A stretch of 46,183 nucleotides of DNA from Photorhabdus caribbeanensis (GTDB lineage: Bacteria > Pseudomonadota > Gammaproteobacteria > Enterobacterales > Enterobacteriaceae): positions 1-46,183 of the forward strand of contig NZ_RCWB01000038.1 of NCBI RefSeq assembly GCF_018448885.1. Reading direction: 5' to 3'. Both the position numbers and the translations under genes were made by a program. This document shows positions 37,336 through 46,183 of the stretch, piece by piece (the first letter of the stretch is position 1; each line of letters opens with the position of its first letter). Under the pieces are notes generated by a model. That model saw only the letters and a program-made list of their open reading frames with translations. It ran no database searches and was not told where the DNA came from.

Positions 37336-40300
37336 ATGAAAGGTAACATTGCTACAGCGGGAAATGTTCTTAAAGACGAAACTCTCTCTCAGATGTCATG
37401 TGAAAATATAACTCATAATACGTATGATACATCGATTCCATCACGAGAATGTGTTGTGGTGGGAGGAACAACCCTGGCGGTGTTTTGCGCCGAACAAATT
37501 TTGGCGGCTGGGCATACCATACAAGCAGTGCTACCTACTGATCCTGTTCTACAAACGTGGGCTGCCCAGCAAGGGATTGTTTGTGTGAACTCGGTTGATG
37601 CATTACAAGAACAAATCACGTCACAGCCTGTCGATTGGCTTTTCTCAATCGTCAACCCAATCATCCTGCCGGTGTCATTAATTGAACACATTCGTGGCGG
37701 TGCCTTTAATTATCACAATAGTCCCCTGCCGCGCTATGCGGGTAGTCATGCAACTTCTTGGGCGTTGTTAGCTCAGGAGACTCATTACGCTATTTCCTGG
37801 CACTGTATTGAAGGTGGTGTGGATACTGGCGATATTGCTGTGCAATGGCCGGTATCGATTGAAGAACAGGATAACGCTTTCTCATTGAATCTGAAATGTT
37901 ACCAGGCGGCTCAGAAAGGATTTGTCGCACTGCTGAAAAATCTGGGCCGCGACGCACTGGTGACTCATCCTCAGGATCTTTCGCAACGGAGTTTTTATGC
38001 TCAGTCACGTCGCCCCGATGGCGGGGGATATTTGTGTTGGGAGCAGTCGGGCGAAGTCCTGTCAGCTTTAGTGCGGGCATTAGATTTTGGGGAGAATTAT
38101 TTAAATCCATTGGGTTGCCCGAAACTATTACTGAAACAAGGCCCGGTACAAATTTCCTGGCTTCAGCGGTTGAACACGAGTTCCGAGGGGGTACCCGGTA
38201 CGTTAATGAGTGTGGAGGAGGATGCCTGGCAGGTGACGACCGGCAGTGAGGATGTGCGGATCGGGGGATTCGCCACCCTTGAAGGGCAGTTGCTGTCTGC
38301 CAGAGAGCTTGCCGAGATATCGGGACTTAGACCGGGCAAACAGCTTCCTTTACTCTCCTCACAACAAGCGCAGAATGTAAAAGAGACCCTTCAAACACTC
38401 GCGCCTGGTGAATCATTTTGGCATAAGCGTCTTGCCTCGTTGCAGCCACTCCAGTTGCCTTTTGAAATGATTGAGAAGCCGACAGAACCCCGCTGGGGAA
38501 TCAGCCCCTGGCAGCCTCCACTGTCGAATGCTGGAGAAGACCCATTACAGACACTGTTGCAGGTATTCGTTATCTACCTTGCGCGTTTGACTCAGCAGAC
38601 TGAACTGCAAATCGGTTGGTATGTGGATGAGGCAAACGATAAACCAGAGATATTGACCGGGTTGTCATCGGTAGTGCCGATGGTTGTCGAGGTGGCGTTT
38701 GATAAGCCGTGGTCTGTGGTAGCTGACTGGATGGATAACGAGCTGGTCCGATTGGCGCGGCACCGCACATTTAGTCGTGATCTTCTCTCCCGTTCTCCTT
38801 CACTGCGGGCTATCCCGGCATTAAGAACAAGCCGACCGTGGCAGATCGCCGTTTCTGTGATACAGGATGATAAATCGAGTGATCAGGCGGTATCCGGCGA
38901 ATTGCTGACATTCCAGATAAATTCGCAGGGCGGTTTTCGCTGGATCTATGATGAAAATCGCCTGAGCCAGGAAGTGATTCTGCGGATGAGCGAACATTTG
39001 CAGGTGCTGGCGTCATCAAAAAGGGCGAATGATGAAATCCCTGTTGGGCAGCTTAATTTGTTGCCAGAGGCTGAACGTAGGTTGTTACTGGAAACCTGGA
39101 ACGCTACGGAAACCGCCTATCCTGACCAGTTATGCATTCATCAATTGTTTGAACAACAGGTGGAGAAAACCCCAGAAGCGACGGCACTGATAGCGGGAGA
39201 TAACACCTTCAGTTATATGGAACTGAATACCCGCGCCAACTGGCTAGCTCGTCAGCTTATCGAACAAGGGGTGTGCCCCGGTGATCATGTTGCGTTTCTG
39301 CTAGCGCGTTCGATGGAGTTGGTGGTGGCGCAATTGGCGATTCTCAAAGCTGGCGCGGTTTACGTGCCGATAGATCCCAGTGTGCCGGATGAACGGAAAA
39401 ACTGGTTGATAAGTGATTGTGCCGCCAAATTGTTGCTTGCCGATACACTGGCGGATATTCCGGCTAACCTGACTGTGCCGCTGCTTCGTCTCTCGGATGA
39501 GGCAAACTCGGGCCGTGAAGAAGATCGCATCAATCCTGGCTTACCGCGTTCCAGCGCCGAGTTAGCGTATATCATGTACACCTCCGGTTCTACCGGGACG
39601 CCCAAAGGGGTGTTGGTGCCGCATCGGGCGGTAGTCCGGCTGGTTATTAATAATGGCTATGCTGAAATCGGGCCGGATGATCGGGTGGCTTTTGCCGCTA
39701 ATCCGGCTTTTGACGCCAGCACGTTTGAAGTTTGGGCGCCGTTGCTGAATGGCGGCGCATTAGTGGTTGTTGATCACGCCACTTTGCTGACGCCGCAGGT
39801 GTTTGTACAAGATCTACAGAGTCAGCAAATAACGGTTCTGTGGCTGAGTGTCGGGTTGTTTAACCGTCTGGCAGCGGAACTGTCACCGGTTTTACCGCAG
39901 ATAAAGCTGCTGATTGTCGGCGGAGATGCCCTTGATCCCCATGTTATCGGCCAGGTACTGAACACCAATCCACCGCAACAGCTATTAAATGGCTATGGGC
40001 CAAGTGAGGGCACCACCTTTACAGCAACCTACCGAATCAATGCAGTCGCACCGGGAGCGACCCATATCCCGATCGGCAGACCGGTAGCCAACACGCGGAT
40101 TTATCTGTTGGATGCCTATGGTCAGCCGGTGCCGTTAGGGATGGTCGGAGAAATTTATGTGGGTGGAGATGGGGTGGCCTGTGGTTATCTTAATCGGCCT
40201 GAATTGACCGCCGAGCGTTTCCTGACCGATCCGTTCAGTGATAACCCAAATGCTCGCCTGTACCGCACCGGGGATTTGGCGCGTTATCTGCCTGACGGCA

Positions 40301-43300
40301 ATCTGGAATTCCTGGGCCGAAACGATCAGCAGGTTAAAATCCGCGGCTTTCGCGTTGAACTGGGGGAAATTGAAGCCCGGTTAGCTGAGTACCCAACGGT
40401 GCGTGAGGCGGCGGTGTTGGCACGAGGGGAAGGGCAGGATAAACGGCTGGTGGCCTATGTGGCGGCGGAAGCCCATGACGGGCTGGCGAACAGTCTGCGT
40501 GCTCATCTGCAAGCTATTTTGCCTGACTATATGGTACCGTCAGCCTTTGTGCGGCTGGATGCGTTTCCGCTAACGCCGAACGGTAAATTGGATCGTCGCG
40601 CACTACCTGCGCCGGACAGTGAAGCCTTTGCCCGTCAGGCTTATGAAGCGCCTCTGGGAGAAACGGAAATTGCGTTGGCGGCGATTTGGCGTGAATTACT
40701 GGGGGTTGAGCAGATAAGCCGGTATGACAGCTTTTTTGCTCTGGGGGGGCATTCGCTACTGGCGATACGGGTGGTTGAACGCCTGCATCACTTGGGATTG
40801 ACGCTGACGGCGCGTGATCTGTTCCAATCGCCGGTGCTGTCAGACTTGGCGCAAACATTGGGGCAGCATCAGGCTGTGGCAGTACCGCCTAACGTCATTA
40901 CGCCAGCAACTACGGCCCTGACGCCAGCGATGTTGCCGCTGATTGATCTCACTCAGGCTGATATTGACCGCATCGTCGGACAGGTGCCGGGCGGGATCGC
41001 GAATATTCAGGATATTTACGCCCTGTCGCCGTTGCAGGACGGTATTTTGTTCCACCACTTACTGGCAAACGAAGGTGATCCGTATCTGTTGACGGGGCAA
41101 ATGGCGTTTGCTGATCGAGCGCTATTGGATCGTTATCTGGCGGTGGTGCAACGGGTGGTTGATCGCCACGATATCTTGCGTACCGCTTTTATCTGGCAAG
41201 GGTTGTCAGTCCCGGCGCAGGTGGTCTGGCGTCAGGCCGCTTTATCGGTGACTGAACTGACATTAAACCCGGTTGATGGTCCGGTCGGAGAGCAGTTAAT
41301 CCGGCGCTTTGATCCCCGTCAGCATCGTCTCGACTTGAGTGAAGCGCCGCTATTGCGTTTTGTCGTGGCGCAAGAAACCGATGGCCGTTGGATTCTGCTG
41401 CAATTGCTGCATCACCTGATTGGCGACCATGAAACAATGGAAGTGATGCACCGCGAAGTTCAGGCATATCTGACAGGTCAGGAGGAGAGCTTACCGGTGC
41501 CGGTACCGTTCCGTAATTTGGTGGCGCAGGCCCGGATGGGGGGGGATCAGGGGGAACATACCCGTTTCTTTACCGAGATGCTGGCAGAAGTCGATGAACC
41601 CACGCTGCCATTCGGGTTGACGGAAGTGCATCGTGATGGTTCACAGGTGACGGAATCTCACCGGATGTTGGCTCCTGAGTTGAATAGCCGTCTGCGCGGT
41701 CAAGCCCGGCGTTTGGGCGTCAGTCTGGCGGCGTTGTGTCATTTGGCCTGGGCGCAAGTGTTGTCGCGCACCAGTGGTCAGGAACAAGTTGTGTTTGGCA
41801 CCGTACTGTTTGGCCGTATGCAGGCAGCGGATGGCGCTGACAATGGTATGGGGTTGTTTATTAATACCCTGCCATTACGGTTGGATATCGATGAAACCCC
41901 GGTACGAGAGAGTGTACAGACTGCTCATGCCCGACTGGCCGGATTATTAGCGCATGAGCATGCGTCACTGGCGTTGGCTCAGCGTTGCAGTGGGGTTGCC
42001 AGCGGTACGCCGCTCTTTAGCGCCCTGCTGAACTATCGGCATAATGCCTTATCGGCAGCATCAGATGAACTGATTGGCGGCATTGAATTCCTTGGCATAC
42101 AGGAGCGAACCAACTACCCGTTAGTGTTATCGGTGGAAGATTTTGGCGATGCACTGGGGCTGACAGCGCAGGTTGTGCAACCGTTTGAGTCGGAACGGGT
42201 CTGCGGCTATATGCAACAGACGCTGGAAAGTCTGGTGGAAGCCCTTGAGCAAACGCCGGACAGGCCGGTTCGGGCCTTGGACATCCTGCCGGAAGCAGAG
42301 CGGACGTTGTTGTTAACAACCTGGAACGCCACGGCAACCGCTTATCCTGATGCGTTATGTATCCATCAGTTGTTTGAACAACAGGCGGAGAAAACGCCTG
42401 ACGCGATAGCATTAGTGTATGAAGATCAGACCCTTAGTTATGCCGAATTAAATGCCCGCGCTAACCGGCTGGCTCGTCAGCTCATCGAACAAGGGGTGTG
42501 TCCCGGTGATCATGTTGCGCTTTTACTCGCGCGTTCGATGGAACTGGTGATGGCCCAATTGGCGATTCTCAAAGCTGGCGCGGTTTACGTGCCGATAGAT
42601 CCCAATGTGCCGGATGAGCGGAAAAACTGGCTGATAAATGATAGTTCCGCCAGATTGCTGCTGACCGATACACAGGCGGATATTCCGGCGGATCTGGCTG
42701 TGCCGCTGTTTTGTCTCTCGGATGAGACAGATACAGACAACGAGCAAGATCGCCTTAACCTTGATTTACCGCGTGCCAGCACTGAGTTAGCGTATATCAT
42801 GTACACCTCCGGCTCTACCGGGATACCTAAAGGGGTCTTGGTACCCCATCGTGCAGTGGTCCGGCTGGTGATTAACAACGGCTATGCTGAAATCGAACCC
42901 AATGACCGGGTGGCCTTTGCCGCTAACCCGGCTTTCGATGCCAGCACGTTTGAAGTCTGGGCGCCGTTGCTGAATGGCGGCGCATTAGTGGTTGTCGATC
43001 ACGCCACTTTGCTGACGCCGCCAGAATTTGTACAGGTTCTACAGGTTCAACGAATTACGGTTCTGTGGTTGAGCATCGGATTATTTAACCAGCTAGCCGA
43101 AGAACTGTCCCCGGTTTTGCCACAGATAAGGCTGCTGATTGTTGGCGGCGATGCTCTTGATCCGCATGTTATCGGCCAGGTACTGAACACCAATCCACCG
43201 CAACAGCTATTAAATGGCTATGGGCCAAGTGAGGGCACCACCTTTACAGCAACCTACCGAATCAATGCAGTCGCACCGGGAGCGACCAACATTCCGATTG

Positions 43301-46183
43301 GCCGACCAATAGCCAACACACGGGTTTATCTGTTGGATGCTTATGGTCAGCCGGTACCGTTGGGGGGGGTTGGAGAGATTTATGTGGGTGGCGATGGGGT
43401 GGCCTGTGGTTATCTTAATCGGCCTGAATTGACCGCCGAGTGTTTCCTTGTCGATCCATTCAGTGATAACCCGGATGCTCGCCTGTATCGCACCGGGGAT
43501 TTGGCGCGTTATCTGCCTGACGGCAATCTGGAATTCCTGGGCCGTAATGATCAGCAGGTTAAAATCCGCGGTTTCCGCATTGAACCAAAAGAAATTGAGG
43601 CCCGGTTAGCCGAGCACCCAATGGTACGTGAAGTGGCGGTGTTGGTACGGGGGGAAGGGCAGAATAAACGGCTGGTGGCCTATGTGGTGGGATCAGAGAA
43701 TGACGGGCTGGCGGATAGTCTGCATACTCACTTGAGTACCATTTTACCTGACTACATGGTGCCAACGGCCTTTGTGCGGCTGGATGCGTTTCCGTTGACG
43801 CCAAACGGCAAGTTGGATCATCGGGCATTACCGGCGCCGGACAATGAAATTGTTGCCCGTCAGGCTTACGCTGAGCCTCAGGGAGAAACAGAAATCGCGC
43901 TGGCGGCGATCTGGCGTGAATTACTGGGCATTGAGCAGATCAGTCGGTATGACAGCTTTTTTGCCTTGGGCGGGCATTCGTTGCTCGCTGTACGTATGAT
44001 TGGACGCTTGCGTCACCTGGGATTGACACTGACGGCGCGTGATCTGTTCCAGTCGCCGGTGCTGTCAGACCTGGCGCAAACATTGGGACGGCATCAGGCG
44101 GTGAAAGTGCCGCCTAACGTCATTACGCCAGCAACCACAGCGTTGACGCCGACAATGTTGCCGCTGATTGATTTGACTCAGGCTGACATTGATTGCATCG
44201 TCGGGCAAGTGCCGGGCGGGGTGGCTAATATTCAGGATATCTATGCCCTGTCGCCATTGCAGGACGGCATTTTGTTCCACCATTTGCTGGAGAATGAAGG
44301 CGATCCCTATCTGTTGATCAGCCAGATGGCCTTTGCTGACCGGGCGCTGTTGGATCGTTATCTGGCAGCGGTTCAGCGGGTGGTTGATCGCCACGATATC
44401 CTGCGTACCGCTTTTCTCTGGCAGGGATTGTCAGTCCCGGCGCAGGTGGTCTGGCGTCAGGCCGCCTTATCGGTGACGGAACTGACACTGAACCCGGTTG
44501 ATGGTCCGGTCAGTGACCAACTAACCCGGCGTTTTGATCCGCGTCAGCATCGTATTGACTTGAGGGAAGCGCCGTTATTACGTTTTGTGGCGGCACAAGA
44601 AACTGATGGTCGTTGGATCCTGCTGCAATTGCTGCATCATCTAATTGGCGACCATGAAACGATGGAAGTAATGCACCGTGAAGTGCGGGCGTATCTGGCC
44701 GGTCAGGAGGAAAACCTGCCCGCGCCTGCGCCTTTCCGTAATCTGATCGCGCAGGCCCGGTTGGGGATGAATCAGGCAGAACACACCCGCTTCTTTACTG
44801 ACATGTTAGCGGGGGTAGATGAACCCACGTTACCGTTCGGGTTGACGGAAGTGCATCGTGATGGTTCGCAGGTGGCTGAATCTCACCGGATGTTGGCGCC
44901 TGAGCTCAATAACCGTTTGCGCAGTCAGGCCCGACGTTTGAGTGTGAGTCTGGCGGCGTTGTGTCATTTGGCCTGGGCACAGGTGTTGGCGCGTACCAGC
45001 GGACAAGATCGAGTGGTGTTCGGTACGGTGCTGTTTGGGCGTATGGCGGCGGGAGACGGGGCTGACAATGGCATGGGACTGTTTATCAATACTTTGCCGT
45101 TGCGGTTGGATATGGATGAGACCTCGGTACGGGAAAGTGTACAGACCGCCCATACCCGACTGGCCGGATTATTAGCGCATGAACATGCGTCACTGGCGCT
45201 GGCGCAGCGTTGCAGCGGCGTACAGGGTGAGATACCCCTGTTTAATAGCTTGTTAAACTATCGACATAATACTTTGCCGGTAATGTCAGATGATTTGATG
45301 AGCGGTATTGAGTTTCTTGGCGCACAGGAGCGGACCAACTATCCGTTAATGCTATCAGTAGAGGATTTTGGCGATGCTCTGGGGCTGACGGCGCAGGTCG
45401 TGCAGCCGTTTGAGCCGGAAAGCCTGTGCAGTTATATGCAGCAAGCACTGGAAAGCCTGGCGACAGCGCTGGAACAGGCCCCGCAAATGCCGGTACGGCA
45501 GTTGGACATTCTGCCGGAAACGGAGCGTACCTTGCTGTTAACAACCTGGAATGCCACGGAAGCCGCTTATCCTGACCAGTTATGTATCCATCAGTTGTTT
45601 GAACAACAGGCGGAGAAAACGTCTGACGCGATAGCCTTAGTGTATGAAAAGCAGACCCTCAGTTATGCGGAATTAAATGCCCGTGCTAACCGTCTGGCCC
45701 ATCAGCTGATTGCGCTGGGCATAGAGCCAGATCAGCGAGTGGCGATTTGTGTGGCGCGTTCACCGGCTATGGTGGTGGGAATATTGGCAATACTGAAAGC
45801 CGGCGGCGCCTATGTGCCGTTGGACCCGGCTTATCCGGGTGAACGTCTGGTGCATATCCTGCATGACGCTGCGCCGACAGTGGTGCTGGCGGATAAGACC
45901 GGCAGGTCTGCATTAGGCGAGGAAACGCTGACCAGACTGACCGTACTTGACCCGAATACCTTGCCAAATCAGCCAGACAGTAATCCACTGGTGCCTGCGC
46001 TGACTTCCCGGCATCTGGCCTATGTGATTTATACCTCCGGCTCCACAGGGGTGCCAAAAGGGGTGATGATTGAGCACCGCAATACGGTTAACTTCCTGCA
46101 CTGGGCTCAACAGGCTTTTGACGTGGAAGAGATCCGCGAAGTGCTGTTCTCAACGTCGATGAATTTCGACCTGTCCGTTTTTG
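37336..46183 (+). CDS. Formyltransferase-initiated nonribosomal peptide synthetase (3' end beyond window)
   Basis: Open for 2949 codons to the window edge, with no stop. Order: 30-residue N-terminus shared with the sister synthetases; formyltransferase domain (about 38-335) with Asn125, His127 and Asp163 as the likely catalytic triad (NYHNSPLPRYAG, GGVDTGDI); half-C remnant; A1-T1; dual C/E-A2-T2; dual C/E; partial A3. Carrier serines are at 1140 and 2215. A1 and A2 pockets both read DAFWIGGTFK, the classic Val code. The dual C/E domains imply D residues at 1 and 2. It should make an N-formylated peptide starting Val-Val, by analogy with linear gramicidin LgrA. Kolossin synthetase of Photorhabdus is, from memory, another formyl-starting giant and is a possible identity, unproven. 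Start set by GAGG and sister-gene alignment. Confidence 0.95.
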   Translation, partial: MKGNIATAGNVLKDETLSQMSCENITHNTYDTSIPSRECVVVGGTTLAVFCAEQILAAGHTIQAVLPTDPVLQTWAAQQGIVCVNSVDALQEQITSQPVDWLFSIVNPIILPVSLIEHIRGGAFNYHNSPLPRYAGSHATSWALLAQETHYAISWHCIEGGVDTGDIAVQWPVSIEEQDNAFSLNLKCYQAAQKGFVALLKNLGRDALVTHPQDLSQRSFYAQSRRPDGGGYLCWEQSGEVLSALVRALDFGENYLNPLGCPKLLLKQGPVQISWLQRLNTSSEGVPGTLMSVEEDAWQVTTGSEDVRIGGFATLEGQLLSARELAEISGLRPGKQLPLLSSQQAQNVKETLQTLAPGESFWHKRLASLQPLQLPFEMIEKPTEPRWGISPWQPPLSNAGEDPLQTLLQVFVIYLARLTQQTELQIGWYVDEANDKPEILTGLSSVVPMVVEVAFDKPWSVVADWMDNELVRLARHRTFSRDLLSRSPSLRAIPALRTSRPWQIAVSVIQDDKSSDQAVSGELLTFQINSQGGFRWIYDENRLSQEVILRMSEHLQVLASSKRANDEIPVGQLNLLPEAERRLLLETWNATETAYPDQLCIHQLFEQQVEKTPEATALIAGDNTFSYMELNTRANWLARQLIEQGVCPGDHVAFLLARSMELVVAQLAILKAGAVYVPIDPSVPDERKNWLISDCAAKLLLADTLADIPANLTVPLLRLSDEANSGREEDRINPGLPRSSAELAYIMYTSGSTGTPKGVLVPHRAVVRLVINNGYAEIGPDDRVAFAANPAFDASTFEVWAPLLNGGALVVVDHATLLTPQVFVQDLQSQQITVLWLSVGLFNRLAAELSPVLPQIKLLIVGGDALDPHVIGQVLNTNPPQQLLNGYGPSEGTTFTATYRINAVAPGATHIPIGRPVANTRIYLLDAYGQPVPLGMVGEIYVGGDGVACGYLNRPELTAERFLTDPFSDNPNARLYRTGDLARYLPDGNLEFLGRNDQQVKIRGFRVELGEIEARLAEYPTVREAAVLARGEGQDKRLVAYVAAEAHDGLANSLRAHLQAILPDYMVPSAFVRLDAFPLTPNGKLDRRALPAPDSEAFARQAYEAPLGETEIALAAIWRELLGVEQISRYDSFFALGGHSLLAIRVVERLHHLGLTLTARDLFQSPVLSDLAQTLGQHQAVAVPPNVITPATTALTPAMLPLIDLTQADIDRIVGQVPGGIANIQDIYALSPLQDGILFHHLLANEGDPYLLTGQMAFADRALLDRYLAVVQRVVDRHDILRTAFIWQGLSVPAQVVWRQAALSVTELTLNPVDGPVGEQLIRRFDPRQHRLDLSEAPLLRFVVAQETDGRWILLQLLHHLIGDHETMEVMHREVQAYLTGQEESLPVPVPFRNLVAQARMGGDQGEHTRFFTEMLAEVDEPTLPFGLTEVHRDGSQVTESHRMLAPELNSRLRGQARRLGVSLAALCHLAWAQVLSRTSGQEQVVFGTVLFGRMQAADGADNGMGLFINTLPLRLDIDETPVRESVQTAHARLAGLLAHEHASLALAQRCSGVASGTPLFSALLNYRHNALSAASDELIGGIEFLGIQERTNYPLVLSVEDFGDALGLTAQVVQPFESERVCGYMQQTLESLVEALEQTPDRPVRALDILPEAERTLLLTTWNATATAYPDALCIHQLFEQQAEKTPDAIALVYEDQTLSYAELNARANRLARQLIEQGVCPGDHVALLLARSMELVMAQLAILKAGAVYVPIDPNVPDERKNWLINDSSARLLLTDTQADIPADLAVPLFCLSDETDTDNEQDRLNLDLPRASTELAYIMYTSGSTGIPKGVLVPHRAVVRLVINNGYAEIEPNDRVAFAANPAFDASTFEVWAPLLNGGALVVVDHATLLTPPEFVQVLQVQRITVLWLSIGLFNQLAEELSPVLPQIRLLIVGGDALDPHVIGQVLNTNPPQQLLNGYGPSEGTTFTATYRINAVAPGATNIPIGRPIANTRVYLLDAYGQPVPLGGVGEIYVGGDGVACGYLNRPELTAECFLVDPFSDNPDARLYRTGDLARYLPDGNLEFLGRNDQQVKIRGFRIEPKEIEARLAEHPMVREVAVLVRGEGQNKRLVAYVVGSENDGLADSLHTHLSTILPDYMVPTAFVRLDAFPLTPNGKLDHRALPAPDNEIVARQAYAEPQGETEIALAAIWRELLGIEQISRYDSFFALGGHSLLAVRMIGRLRHLGLTLTARDLFQSPVLSDLAQTLGRHQAVKVPPNVITPATTALTPTMLPLIDLTQADIDCIVGQVPGGVANIQDIYALSPLQDGILFHHLLENEGDPYLLISQMAFADRALLDRYLAAVQRVVDRHDILRTAFLWQGLSVPAQVVWRQAALSVTELTLNPVDGPVSDQLTRRFDPRQHRIDLREAPLLRFVAAQETDGRWILLQLLHHLIGDHETMEVMHREVRAYLAGQEENLPAPAPFRNLIAQARLGMNQAEHTRFFTDMLAGVDEPTLPFGLTEVHRDGSQVAESHRMLAPELNNRLRSQARRLSVSLAALCHLAWAQVLARTSGQDRVVFGTVLFGRMAAGDGADNGMGLFINTLPLRLDMDETSVRESVQTAHTRLAGLLAHEHASLALAQRCSGVQGEIPLFNSLLNYRHNTLPVMSDDLMSGIEFLGAQERTNYPLMLSVEDFGDALGLTAQVVQPFEPESLCSYMQQALESLATALEQAPQMPVRQLDILPETERTLLLTTWNATEAAYPDQLCIHQLFEQQAEKTSDAIALVYEKQTLSYAELNARANRLAHQLIALGIEPDQRVAICVARSPAMVVGILAILKAGGAYVPLDPAYPGERLVHILHDAAPTVVLADKTGRSALGEETLTRLTVLDPNTLPNQPDSNPLVPALTSRHLAYVIYTSGSTGVPKGVMIEHRNTVNFLHWAQQAFDVEEIREVLFSTSMNFDLSVF
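37447..38345 (+). other. Formyltransferase (F) domain
   Basis: Methionyl-tRNA formyltransferase-like domain of about 300 residues: Rossmann start CVVVGGTTLAVFCAE, catalytic block NYHNSPLPRYAG, later VDTGD, and a C-terminal subdomain with ALDFGENYLNPLG. It should transfer formyl from N10-formyl-tetrahydrofolate to the amino acid on T1 before the first condensation. It interrupts the N-terminal region shared with the other synthetases. Confidence 0.9.
38346..40929 (+). other. Module 1: half-C remnant, A1 (Val), T1
   Basis: The half-C remnant (SFWHKRL onward) lies between the F domain and A1, as in the sister gene without an F domain. A1 (about 39125-40600) has pocket DAFWIGGTFK. T1 serine codon at 40753. 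Confidence 0.8.
39940..40062 (+). repeat. 123-bp identical tract, copy in module 1 of second synthetase
   Basis: Perfectly identical to 43165-43287 in module 2, including silent positions, and covering pocket positions 322-331. The flanks differ at silent sites immediately outside. Confidence 0.9.
40930..44152 (+). other. Module 2: dual C/E, A2 (Val), T2
   Basis: C/E motifs read FHHLLANEGD and HHLIGDH. A2 has the same Val pocket as A1, but its N-terminal 30 residues are of the other A-domain type in this locus, so it is a mosaic. T2 serine codon at 43978. Confidence 0.8.
43165..43287 (+). repeat. 123-bp identical tract, copy in module 2 of second synthetase
   Basis: Partner of 39940-40062. 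The identity contrasts with the many silent differences elsewhere between these A domains and suggests recent gene conversion or exchange. Confidence 0.9.
44153..46183 (+). other. Module 3 (partial): dual C/E and start of A3
   Basis: C/E motifs read FHHLLENEGD and HHLIGDH. A3 is cut at the window edge after NFDLSVF, so only D235, L236 and F239 of its pocket are visible. That beginning differs from all other A domains here and the substrate stays open. Confidence 0.75.

Noticed and set aside
20149-46110. Many long open frames antisense or out of frame inside the NRPS genes
   Set aside because: They recur at the same place in each repeated module and follow the codon pattern of the real frame, so they are shadows.
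19870-46183. CRISPR-like periodic repeats
   Set aside because: The periodicity of about 3.2 kb is that of NRPS modules; no short regular repeats with spacers are present, and no cas genes.

Overview
The window looks like an accessory region of a Photorhabdus chromosome (Xenorhabdus is less likely). The case rests on three things read from the sequence: a 2390-residue toxin with the length and domain order of Photorhabdus Mcf2, very large NRPS genes built almost entirely from dual condensation/epimerisation modules, and an AT-rich background around GC-richer toxin and NRPS genes. The species is inferred; no marker gene is present.

Layout. (1) 1-1140: an orphan Rhs toxin tip beginning at a DPLGLAG core-end motif, its probable immunity gene, and a strong terminator. 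(2) 1155-1740: the left end of an IS66-family element with tnpA, a stub of tnpB and a second copy of the left end. (3) 1834-14770, minus strand: a four-gene operon in the order ABC transporter, HlyD-type adaptor, ABC transporter, Mcf2-type toxin. The genes overlap or lie close together. The order matches the fit toxin locus of Pseudomonas, so the three upstream genes probably form the toxin's type I exporter. No TolC-like gene lies in the window. (4) 14771-19869: AT-rich DNA holding two relics of NRPS genes, a HAM1/RdgB-like gene and a pseudogene with two in-frame stops. (5) 19870-36240: an intact five-module NRPS of 5456 residues with a terminal thioesterase. (6) 37336-46183 (runs off the right edge): a second NRPS that opens with a formyltransferase domain, followed by two full modules and part of a third.

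The main observation is that region 14.9-46 kb is a tandem family of cassettes. Four NRPS starts (one decayed, one collapsed, two full length) share a homologous leader of about 250-300 bp, and three NRPS ends share a homologous trailer with an intrinsic terminator. In two cassettes the interior is gone, leaving an N-terminal piece joined to a C-terminal piece. One of these remains an open in-frame ORF of 143 codons. In the last cassette a formyltransferase domain sits inside the otherwise shared N-terminal region. The A domains show mosaic patches, including a swapped core in module 5 and a 123-bp perfectly identical tract between two modules. The locus therefore records duplication, collapse, domain insertion and subdomain exchange.

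Functionally, the left half encodes an exported insecticidal-type protein toxin and the right half encodes nonribosomal peptide synthesis. The five-module enzyme should release a pentapeptide (possibly cyclic) with residues 1-4 in D form and a pocket pattern X-Y-X-Y-Z, where Y is Val/Ile-like. The second enzyme should start an N-formylated peptide with Val-Val.
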